Source of the DNA: Clostridiales bacterium UBA4653
GTDB taxonomy: Bacteria; Bacillota; Clostridia; Oscillospirales; CAG-272
Length of the DNA: 6,920 nucleotides
Reading direction: 5' to 3'
Assembly: GCA_002405565.1 (NCBI GenBank)
Contig: DHMB01000013.1
Location: forward strand, 1 to 6,920
The number at the start of each line of letters is the position of its first letter. Position 1 is the first letter of the stretch. A program made the translations under genes and the position numbers. Positions 1 to 5,131 of the stretch are shown here, piece by piece. The notes under the pieces were generated by a model that saw nothing but the letters and a program-made list of their open reading frames with translations, was not told the DNA's origin and ran no database searches.

Positions 1-451
1 GATCTTCTGCCGCCGCGTGACCTCTCCCCGCTCTGTCCCCGATGAGGAGCACAAAGCCGTTTATAAGGAGAAGAATTCCGACAGCCCTCGGCGTCGCGGC
101 AACGCCGGTCACCGCGTCCTTTGCAAAAAACGCAAAGCCGAGCGGCACCGTCGCAATGATTATATAAAGCGCAAATCTTTCAGTCCCCGTCAGCTCTTTT
201 CCCTTTCCGGAAAAGGCCTTTCCGATCATCGTGAAAAACGCCTTTATAAGCGCGAGCACATCTCTTGAATAGACGCATACCACCGCCGCAAGCGTTGCGA
301 GATGAAGCATGACGTCAAACGTCATACAGGTTTCGGGATCCGAAAGACCGAACATCGCGTGCAGAAGCGCAAGATGTCCCGAGCTCGATATGGGCAGAAA
401 TTCCGCCGCGCCCTGAACAATTCCGCAAATGATCGCTTCGATCAAAGTCAT
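1..451 (-). CDS. uppP: Undecaprenyl-diphosphatase (UppP/BacA), N-terminal part, cut by window edge
   Basis: The frame is open from an ATG at 451-449 to the left edge, giving 150 residues with no stop. Residues 10-27 carry the family signature GxxQGxxEFLPISSSGHL. By alignment to E. coli BacA, E17, S23 and H26 match its catalytic E21, S27 and H30. The first acidic residue of the E. coli motif is Gln13 here, as is common in Gram-positive members. Later hydrophobic stretches include ATVPLGFAFF and a segment around GILLLINGFVLLIG. In this family the integral membrane enzyme dephosphorylates undecaprenyl pyrophosphate, recycling the lipid carrier for peptidoglycan, and raises bacitracin tolerance. 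An RBS (GAAAGGCGG, 465-457) lies 5 nt before the ATG. Family length is about 260-290 residues, so the C-terminal half, including the conserved arginine motif, is outside the window. It is transcribed divergently from the TauE-like pair. The assignment is secure. Confidence 0.95.
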   Translation of the reverse strand, partial: MTLIEAIICGIVQGAAEFLPISSSGHLALLHAMFGLSDPETCMTFDVMLHLATLAAVVCVYSRDVLALIKAFFTMIGKAFSGKGKELTGTERFALYIIIATVPLGFAFFAKDAVTGVAATPRAVGILLLINGFVLLIGDRAGRGHAAAED

Positions 452-484
452 AATAACCGCCTTTCGGCTATCGTTACTTTGCCC

Positions 485-501
485 GCGGAATATTCTTCCG
501 C
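485..501. promoter_or_regulatory. Short inverted repeat in the uppP leader
   Basis: GCGGAA (485-490) and TTCCGC (496-501) form a perfect 6-bp inverted repeat around a 5-base centre. It lies about 10-25 nt downstream of the predicted uppP transcription start and before the RBS. It could be an mRNA leader hairpin or an operator in the divergent spacer. No T-tract follows on either strand, so it is not a terminator. Its function is unknown. Confidence 0.35.
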
Positions 502-516
502 CAGTATAACAAAGTA

Positions 517-545
517 ATTATAGCATAGAATAAAATTAAATTCAA
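517..545 (-). promoter_or_regulatory. Predicted sigma-A promoter of uppP
   Basis: Read on the minus strand: -35 TTGAAT (545-540), a 17-bp spacer, and a perfect extended -10 TGCTATAAT (TATAAT at 522-517). The expected start is near 510, leaving a leader of about 60 nt to the uppP ATG. A second extended -10-like TGTTATACT lies just downstream (about 512-504) but lacks a good -35. Confidence 0.75.
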
Positions 546-568
546 CCGAAAATAAGGAAAAAAATAAA

Positions 569-973
569 ATGAATGAAAAAACAGTCGACCGCGCCCCGCT
601 GAGAAAAAGATGTCTGTTTTTCGCCATTGCAGGCGTGCTTTCCGGCATTGTCAACGGATTACTCGGCACGGGAGGCGGAATTTTAACGGTTTTCTTCCTT
701 TCAAAAATATATGCGCGGGAAAACGTTTACAGTACAAAAGATATCTTTGCAATAACGCTCTCCTCGTCGCTCATAATGTCGACGGCGTCTCTCTTTTTCT
801 ATCTTTCGCAGGGACTTTTCAATATTTCGGAGAGCGCCCCTTATATGCTCGCCGCCATCCCGGGAGGCGTTCTCGGCGCATTCCTCCTTGACAGACTGAA
901 CTCAAAAATAATGAAAATTGTCTTTGCCCTGCTTGTCATCTGGGCGGGCATAAGCATGATGATAAAGCTATGA
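569..973 (+). CDS. TauE/SafE (TSUP) family membrane transporter, N-terminal-type half protein
   Basis: This 134-residue hydrophobic protein resembles one half of a TauE/SafE (TSUP) permease. After a basic N-terminus (RAPLRKR) comes a long hydrophobic stretch at residues 15-45 containing the glycine motif GLLGTGGG, typical of the first helix of each TSUP half. Further membrane segments are near 58-80, 91-109 and 114-133. Full-length family members have about 250 residues and two homologous halves, and export or import small sulfur or organic anions such as sulfite or sulfoacetate; the substrate here cannot be told. The RBS AAGGA (554-558) lies 10 nt before the ATG. The stop overlaps the start of the next gene (ATGA, 970-973), implying translational coupling. 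The two products probably assemble into one transporter. I saw no convincing forward promoter in the 117-bp spacer from uppP. Confidence 0.85.
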   Translation: MNEKTVDRAPLRKRCLFFAIAGVLSGIVNGLLGTGGGILTVFFLSKIYARENVYSTKDIFAITLSSSLIMSTASLFFYLSQGLFNISESAPYMLAAIPGGVLGAFLLDRLNSKIMKIVFALLVIWAGISMMIKL

Positions 974-1320
974 AAATACTTGATGTTATCGTATCTTTTC
1001 TCGCTTCGGCACTCGCGGGAACGGGCGTCGGCGGGGGCGGACTTCTTGTCATTTATCTGACCCTTGCGCGCAATGTCGCGCAGCTTGCGGCGCAGGGGAT
1101 AAACCTCTCGTTTTTCATTTCCGGAGCGGCTGCCGCCGTCCCAATCCACATAAAAAAGCGCAATATTGATTTTCCCGCCGTAATTTTCATCGGCGCGTTC
1201 GGCATTGTCGGTGCGTTTATCGGGCTTACCATCGCCCAAAGCATAAGTCCTTCTCTTCTGCGGAAATTTTTCGGAATTTTTCTCGTTTTCTGCGGACTGA
1301 AAAGTCTCAGAAAGCTCTGA
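970..1320 (+). CDS. TauE/SafE (TSUP) family membrane transporter, C-terminal-type half protein
   Basis: This 116-residue membrane protein is homologous in layout to its upstream partner. Residues 3-33 form a long hydrophobic segment with a glycine-rich core (AGTGVGGGGLL), matching GLLGTGGG of the partner. Further membrane segments are near residues 44-59, 68-90 and 96-112. The loop HIKKRN after the second segment and the tail KSLRKL are basic, which suggests both face the cytoplasm. Together with the upstream gene (134 + 116 residues) it adds up to one ordinary full-length TSUP permease, so the pair is read as a split transporter. The start codon sits inside the upstream stop (ATGA), with no strong RBS of its own beyond GATAAAG-like purines, fitting coupled translation. 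No hairpin terminator follows, so some read-through toward the LRR gene is possible. The substrate is unknown. Confidence 0.82.
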   Translation: MKILDVIVSFLASALAGTGVGGGGLLVIYLTLARNVAQLAAQGINLSFFISGAAAAVPIHIKKRNIDFPAVIFIGAFGIVGAFIGLTIAQSISPSLLRKFFGIFLVFCGLKSLRKL

Positions 1321-1357
1321 ATTCAAAATTACTTTACAAAACAAATGCCGATTATTC

Positions 1358-1386
1358 TTGCAAATATATTTTTATTATGATATACT
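1358..1386 (+). promoter_or_regulatory. Predicted sigma-A promoter of the LRR protein gene
   Basis: -35 TTGCAA (1358-1363), a 17-bp AT-rich spacer, and an extended -10 TGATATACT (TATACT at 1381-1386). The expected start near 1393 gives a leader of about 55 nt. A GAAAGG ribosome binding site (1434-1439) lies 8 nt before the ATG at 1448. Confidence 0.75.
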
Positions 1387-1447
1387 ATTGTAAGATTTAA
1401 CCTCTTTTTTGAAAATCAGACGGCAATAAAAAAGAAAGGTACCGAAA

Positions 1448-3895
1448 ATGAAGCGAAAAATCATTCTTTCAATCGCGCTGGCGATCTGTTTTGTGATATG
1501 CGCGGCAATGCTTTGCGTGTCCGCCGCGGACAGCAAAACGATAACCAGCAAAAACGGACTGTATAAATACACAGTTGACGAAAACAACAAGGCGACGATC
1601 GTCGCATATTCAGGCACAGACGAAACCTTGCTCACAATCAGCCGTATCGACGGTAAATATCCCGTCGTGGCGATAGGCGACTCGGTCTTTGCCGGAAACA
1701 CCTCCATTGAGGAGGTGACGATCTATTCCTCCGTCACAAAGATCGGAGCGGGCGCTTTCATGGGTTGTACGTCACTTGAAAAGATAACCTTCCACGGCAA
1801 CTGCAATATAACCGAAATCGGTGATGACGCATTCTATCTCTGCTCGTCGCTTAAAGAATTCAAAATATCCGGCAGCGTTAAGACAATCGGCTCCGGCGCA
1901 TTCCGCGACTGCTCGTCGATCTCCCTTGACTTTTCGCAGGCGACATCGCTTGAATCAGTCGGAAGCTATGCATTTGCGGGTTGCGCGACCGTCGGCGGAA
2001 ACAAGTTTACGGTTGAAATTCCCGCCTCGCTCACCGAAATCGGTTACGGCGCGTTCTACGGTTGCACGGGCATAACAGGCTTCTGGGTTGATAACGGAAA
2101 CTCCGTCTTCTCCTCTGCCGACGGCGTGCTCTATTCGGACGGCGGCAAAACCATTGAAATGTTCCCAACGGCGTCATCCGCAATAAACGACGGCACCTTC
2201 ACGGTTCCTTCCGGCGTTGAAAAAATCGGCGGCGGCGCATTTGCCGGCTCGGAAATAGAAAAGCTGATAATAAGCGAGGGCGTAAAGGAAATCGGCGGAA
2301 ACGCATTTTATTCCTGCAAAAAGCTGACGGAAGTCACCCTTCCCGAATCGCTTTCATCCCTCGGTTCATATGCCTTCCTCGACTGCACCTCTCTTGTTTC
2401 CGTTAAAATTCCGGAAAACACAAAGACAATCGGTTCGTTCGTTTTCAGAGGCTGTCTCAAACTCGAAACGGTGAAGCTCCCCTCCTCCATGACGGAAATT
2501 CCCATCGGCATGTTCGACTCATGCGTCGAAATGAAGAAAATCGAACTTCCCTCGGGAATAACAAAGATTTCGCAGTATGCATTCAACTATTGCAGCAAGC
2601 TGACCGACATAAACATTCCGGAAGGCGTGACAACGGTTGAATCCTATGCGTTCAGAGCGTGCTCGTCGATTGAGAGCATAAATCTGAAAAACGTTTCGTC
2701 TCTCGGTTCGTTTGTTTTCCAGGGTTGCGTATCGCTTGAAAGCGTTTCCCTCCCCCTCATATCCGATATCCCCGCATTCACTTTCTCCGAATGTACGGTT
2801 CTTTCCAAAGTTGAACTTGCCGAAAATATAACGTCCGTAGGCGCTTACGCGTTCTACGCCTGCGACCTTTTTGAAGGCCTTGAAATCACTCCCTCCGTAA
2901 AATCGATAGGCGATTTCGCCTTCGGTAAGTGCGCAAAGATAAAAAATGTAACCATTCCGTCGACTCTCAAAGAGGTCGGCATAGGAATTTTCTATTCATC
3001 CGGCGTCGAAAGCGCTGTCATTGAAGACGGTTTCACCTCCGTTCCCCAGCGTATGTTCGATTCCTGCAAAAAGCTCTCATCTGTCACTCTGCCGAAAAGC
3101 ATTGAAGTCATCTCCGCTTCCGCATTTGCGGACTGCGTTTCGCTTAAGGACATCGGCGAGCTTCCGAACCTGAAAAAAGTTGAAACCTGCGCGTTCTCCG
3201 GTTGCCGTGAGCTGACAAGAATATATATCGGCAGCGAGGACACAACAATCACCGCGGGAACATATTACGGCTGCGACGCGCTTGTCGAAGTTGTCATTCC
3301 CACAAGAATAAAAAATGTCGAAGCAATCGCTTTTGCATACTGCACAAGACTTGAAAGCGTAACGTTTGAGGAAGGCACGGAATATATCGCGTCAAACGCG
3401 TTCTCCGGTTGCACAAAGCTGACAAGCCTCACCCTCCCCGAAACGCTCAACATAATCTCCGCCGGAGCATTTTCCGGTTGCACAAAGCTCGCAAAGCTCT
3501 CTGTGCCGAAGGGCGTTATATATATAGGAGAGAATGCGTTTGAATCGACAAAGTGGCTTCTCAATCAGAAAAATGACTTTGTCGTCGCAGGTGACGGCGT
3601 ACTCATAAAGTATCAGGGCAAGGAAACGACAACCCTGACAATCCCCTCGACCGTAAAGCGTCTCCCCGCTTACTGCATTGCGGACGCAAGCACGACAATA
3701 TCAACGATAATTATTCCGTCAAGCGTCGAATATATCGCAAAGAACGCGCTTGCAAAGAAGGTCAAGACGCAGAATTCGGCAGGTGAGTCTGTCACAAGCT
3801 ACCGTATACGCTATGTGACAATATGTGCAAAGAAAGGCACATATGCGGAAGCCTTCTCTGACCACGATTATTATACCTTTGAAGAACTCAAATAA
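1448..3895 (+). CDS. Secreted BspA-like leucine-rich repeat (LRR_5) protein, 815 aa
   Basis: Residues 1-26 form a Sec signal peptide (basic KRK, hydrophobic core, likely type I cleavage at VSA|AD). Residues 31-78 look like the usual BspA N-terminal cap (GLYKYTVDENNKATI, then an IDGKYPVVAIG link). Roughly residues 79-703 hold about 26 LRR_5 repeats of the form AFxGCxxLxxVxIPxxVxxIG. Two characteristic insertions interrupt them: residues 212-252 (SADGVLYSDGGKTI) and 701-731 (AGDGVLIKYQG). The C-terminus (VTICAKKGTYAEAF, then YTFEEL) matches the usual closing strand of these proteins. No LPXTG motif, transmembrane anchor, dockerin, SLH or choline-binding repeat is seen, so the protein appears to be released or held noncovalently. 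BspA-type proteins in oral Bacteroidetes and in Trichomonas are linked to adhesion and host-protein binding; for this protein that is only inference. It forms its own unit with promoter and terminator. Confidence 0.93.
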   Translation: MKRKIILSIALAICFVICAAMLCVSAADSKTITSKNGLYKYTVDENNKATIVAYSGTDETLLTISRIDGKYPVVAIGDSVFAGNTSIEEVTIYSSVTKIGAGAFMGCTSLEKITFHGNCNITEIGDDAFYLCSSLKEFKISGSVKTIGSGAFRDCSSISLDFSQATSLESVGSYAFAGCATVGGNKFTVEIPASLTEIGYGAFYGCTGITGFWVDNGNSVFSSADGVLYSDGGKTIEMFPTASSAINDGTFTVPSGVEKIGGGAFAGSEIEKLIISEGVKEIGGNAFYSCKKLTEVTLPESLSSLGSYAFLDCTSLVSVKIPENTKTIGSFVFRGCLKLETVKLPSSMTEIPIGMFDSCVEMKKIELPSGITKISQYAFNYCSKLTDINIPEGVTTVESYAFRACSSIESINLKNVSSLGSFVFQGCVSLESVSLPLISDIPAFTFSECTVLSKVELAENITSVGAYAFYACDLFEGLEITPSVKSIGDFAFGKCAKIKNVTIPSTLKEVGIGIFYSSGVESAVIEDGFTSVPQRMFDSCKKLSSVTLPKSIEVISASAFADCVSLKDIGELPNLKKVETCAFSGCRELTRIYIGSEDTTITAGTYYGCDALVEVVIPTRIKNVEAIAFAYCTRLESVTFEEGTEYIASNAFSGCTKLTSLTLPETLNIISAGAFSGCTKLAKLSVPKGVIYIGENAFESTKWLLNQKNDFVVAGDGVLIKYQGKETTTLTIPSTVKRLPAYCIADASTTISTIIIPSSVEYIAKNALAKKVKTQNSAGESVTSYRIRYVTICAKKGTYAEAFSDHDYYTFEELK
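1688..3556 (+). repeat. Coding LRR_5 repeat array with a 69-bp period
   Basis: The repeat-signature cysteines fall at residues 290, 313, 336, 359, 382 and 405 (exactly 23 apart), then 427, 449, 472, 495, and again 540, 563, 586, 609, 632, 655 and 678. That is a DNA period of 69 bp over most of the array. Most units have diverged at the DNA level. Neighbouring late units still share a 17-base identity (3404-3420 and 3473-3489, offset 69), and a related unit lies three periods earlier at about 3191-3205. Confidence 0.85.
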
Positions 3896-3899
3896 CCCA

Positions 3900-3927
3900 A
3901 AGGTCCTCCCATTCGGAGGGCTTTTTC
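3900..3927 (+). terminator. Rho-independent terminator of the LRR gene
   Basis: A 10-bp stem (3900-3909 with 3915-3924, including two G-T pairs around a CCTCC/GGAGG core) closes a 5-base loop. It runs directly into a T-rich tail, 4 nt after the TAA stop. Confidence 0.88.
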
Positions 3928-3939
3928 TTATGCGTTCCG

Positions 3940-3983
3940 AAAATCGGCGCGGCGACAGATTGTCCCCGCCGATTTTTGTTTTT
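3940..3983 (+). terminator. Second long hairpin with T-tract, back-up terminator or extragenic palindrome
   Basis: AAAATCGGCG (3940-3949) pairs perfectly with CGCCGATTTT (3967-3976). Inside it, GACA (3954-3957) pairs with TGTC (3961-3964) around a 3-base loop, with small C bulges between the two stems. TTTTTGTTTTT follows at 3973-3983, so it can act as a plus-strand terminator. It lies 13 bp after the first terminator and 30 bp before the -35 of the PadR operon. It may be a tandem terminator insulating the operon, or a copy of a dispersed palindromic repeat. Confidence 0.6.
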
Positions 3984-4013
3984 CAAAAATTTATTATTTT
4001 TTCGGAAAAAGTA

Positions 4014-4041
4014 TTGACAAATCAAAACTACTGAATATAAT
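4014..4041 (+). promoter_or_regulatory. Predicted sigma-A promoter of the PadR operon
   Basis: Both boxes are consensus: -35 TTGACA (4014-4019) and -10 TATAAT (4036-4041), with a 16-bp spacer. The expected start is near 4048. Such a strong core promoter fits a unit kept off by a repressor, here probably the PadR protein it encodes (inference). Confidence 0.88.
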
Positions 4042-4049
4042 ACAATAGT
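4027..4049. promoter_or_regulatory. Candidate PadR operator overlapping the -10 box
   Basis: This imperfect 23-bp palindrome has outer arms ACTA (4027-4030) and TAGT (4046-4049), with inner matches TG/CA and AT/AT. Eight of 11 positions are symmetric, and the centre falls on position 4038, inside the -10 TATAAT. PadR-family regulators commonly bind AT-rich dyads at their own promoter, so autorepression by the downstream gene is the natural reading. This is inferred from position and symmetry, not from a known consensus match. Confidence 0.5.
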
Positions 4050-4069
4050 GGATGATGAAGAAATCATCC
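4050..4069 (+). promoter_or_regulatory. Hairpin at the 5' end of the PadR operon mRNA
   Basis: GGATGAT (4050-4056) pairs perfectly with ATCATCC (4063-4069) around a GAAGAA loop, right at the expected mRNA 5' end and before the RBS. It could protect the transcript from 5' decay or tune translation. No T-tract follows, so it is not a terminator. Confidence 0.5.
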
Positions 4070-4074
4070 GAGAC

Positions 4075-4082
4075 GAAAGGAG
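4075..4082 (+). promoter_or_regulatory. Ribosome binding site that sets the TTG start of the PadR gene
   Basis: GAAAGGAG lies 8 nt before the TTG at 4091. The in-frame upstream ATG at 4052 has no RBS, lies almost at the predicted transcription start and falls inside the 5' hairpin, so it is not the likely start. Confidence 0.8.
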
Positions 4083-4090
4083 CTGATAAT

Positions 4091-4399
4091 TTGAATACAC
4101 AATATAAAAAAGGCGTGCTTGAGCTTTGCGTTATGGCTTTGCTGAAAAAGCGGGACTGCTATGGCTATGAAATTTCCGAAACGCTTTCAAAGCAGATAGA
4201 CATAGCGGACGGAACGGTTTACCCCATTCTGAGAAAGCTCAAGTCGGACGGACTTCTGACAACCTATCTTCAGGAGGAGAGCGGAGGGCCGCCGAGAAAA
4301 TATTATTCGCTGACAAAACTCGGAAAAGAAACATTTGAAAACGATCTGCGTGATTATCTTCAGTTTGCGCAGGCAATAAAGAATATATTGGAGGACTGA
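4091..4399 (+). CDS. PadR-family transcriptional repressor (TTG start, 102 aa)
   Basis: This is a single winged-helix PadR domain of normal minimal length. Recognisable blocks in order: KKGVLELCVMALL (6-18), YGYEI (24-28), ADGTVYPILRKLKSDGLL (39-56, recognition helix region), the wing with GGPPRKYYSLT (65-75), and a short C-terminal helix ending NILED (98-102), which probably dimerises. In this subfamily (PadR-s1/LmrR-like) the protein represses its own operon and often neighbouring membrane-protein genes, with release by small molecules or stress. The TTG start follows a good RBS and restores the usual family N-terminus; starting at the ATG of 4052 would add 13 atypical residues. It is followed after 3 nt by a HAAS-domain gene, a common Firmicute pairing. 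The inducer is unknown. Confidence 0.93.
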   Translation: MNTQYKKGVLELCVMALLKKRDCYGYEISETLSKQIDIADGTVYPILRKLKSDGLLTTYLQEESGGPPRKYYSLTKLGKETFENDLRDYLQFAQAIKNILED

Positions 4400-4402
4400 A
4401 AA

Positions 4403-5116
4403 ATGAGAAGAAACGAATTCATTGAAACACTCAAAGAAAATCTCGAAAGAAACGGCGTCCGTGACACGGGCGACATAATCGAAGAATACGAAGAACATTT
4501 TACATTCAAGCTCGCGGACGGATATTCGGAGGAAGAAATCGCCGCAAAGCTCGGTGACCCGAAAGCCATAGCCGCGCAGTATGCTCCCTCCCCCGCAGAA
4601 GGCAAAAAGAAAAACAAAGCTCTCGTGACGATCGGCGTCGGCGTCCTGGACTTCTTCTTCGGAATTTTCTGCATCCTGTTCTTTGCATGGGAGATCGTCG
4701 TCGCCGCTTTGACGCTCGCCTTCGGCGCGGCTTCCGTATGTATGTTTACTGGCGGCAACATTGCGGGGGTGTCCCTTCCCGAAATGCCCTATTATTGCGC
4801 CTGCATTTTCGGCGTAATGTTTATCGCTCTCGCCGTGCTCTCCGCCGTCGGAACGGTGTTCTTCTTCGGATTTATGCGTCAGCTTGTACGTTCATACAGC
4901 AGATTCGTAAAAAATACACTCGGCAAAACGGCGCTCCCTCCCGTAACGGTTTATCCGCAGTTCTCCGCAAAGGTCAAGCGCACAATGCGCAGCATAGCGC
5001 TCATCTCCGTAACGGCTTTCGCGCTTCTTCTCATAGTCGGCTTTGCGGTTTCTGCGCTCTCCGCAGGATCATTTGAATTCTGGCACGTCTGGGACTGGTT
5101 CGATTATAAAGCATAA
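4403..5116 (+). CDS. HAAS-domain / DUF1700 four-TM membrane protein
   Basis: Residues 1-62 match the cytoplasmic HAAS/DUF1700 helical domain: MRRNEFIETLKENL, an acidic stretch DIIEEYEEHF (24-33), then GYSEEEIAAKLGDPKAIAAQY (40-60). Hydrophobic segments follow near 75-95, 97-117, 130-158 and 196-220, with a basic loop between the last two (RSYSRFVKNTLGK). The C-terminus is short and rich in Trp and Asp (FWHVWDWFDYKA). The RBS TTGGAGG (4388-4394) overlaps the end of the PadR gene. Proteins of this kind sit beside PadR regulators in many Firmicutes and are thought to take part in membrane or envelope stress signalling; the biochemical role is not established. A DUF4097-type adhesin-like partner, often the third gene in such loci, is absent here. 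The family call is firm, the function unknown. Confidence 0.88.
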   Translation: MRRNEFIETLKENLERNGVRDTGDIIEEYEEHFTFKLADGYSEEEIAAKLGDPKAIAAQYAPSPAEGKKKNKALVTIGVGVLDFFFGIFCILFFAWEIVVAALTLAFGAASVCMFTGGNIAGVSLPEMPYYCACIFGVMFIALAVLSAVGTVFFFGFMRQLVRSYSRFVKNTLGKTALPPVTVYPQFSAKVKRTMRSIALISVTAFALLLIVGFAVSALSAGSFEFWHVWDWFDYKA

Positions 5117-5131
5117 AAGAAAGGTTTTGTT

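Noticed and set aside
17..517. Plus-strand open frames at 17-268 and 302-517
   Set aside because: They are antisense to uppP, whose minus-strand frame has the complete family motif, an RBS and a promoter. Their translations are highly basic and low in hydrophobic residues.
460..568. A forward promoter for the TauE pair
   Set aside because: Candidate -10 boxes (TATAAC, TAGAAT, TAAAAT) have no acceptable -35 at 16-18 bp, so none is annotated.
970..973. Frameshift or pseudogene in a single TauE gene
   Set aside because: The second frame has its own ATG exactly in the ATGA overlap and a full first helix, which fits a coupled two-gene design better than a lesion. Only comparison with relatives would settle it.
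841..1344. Minus-strand 167-codon open frame across the TauE pair
   Set aside because: It is a shadow of two genes with clear membrane-protein motifs, and its translation is charged low-complexity sequence with no domain.
1688..3556. Regular repeats as a possible CRISPR array
   Set aside because: The 69-bp period is in frame, encodes LRR_5 repeats, and has no identical repeats with unique spacers between them.
1821..3564. Several out-of-frame and antisense open frames within the LRR gene
   Set aside because: They arise because the 69-bp periodic coding sequence keeps stops out of other frames. None has an RBS or recognisable product.
4052..4090. ATG at 4052 as start of the PadR gene
   Set aside because: It has no RBS, overlaps the 5' hairpin at the predicted transcription start, and would add 13 residues not expected for the family.
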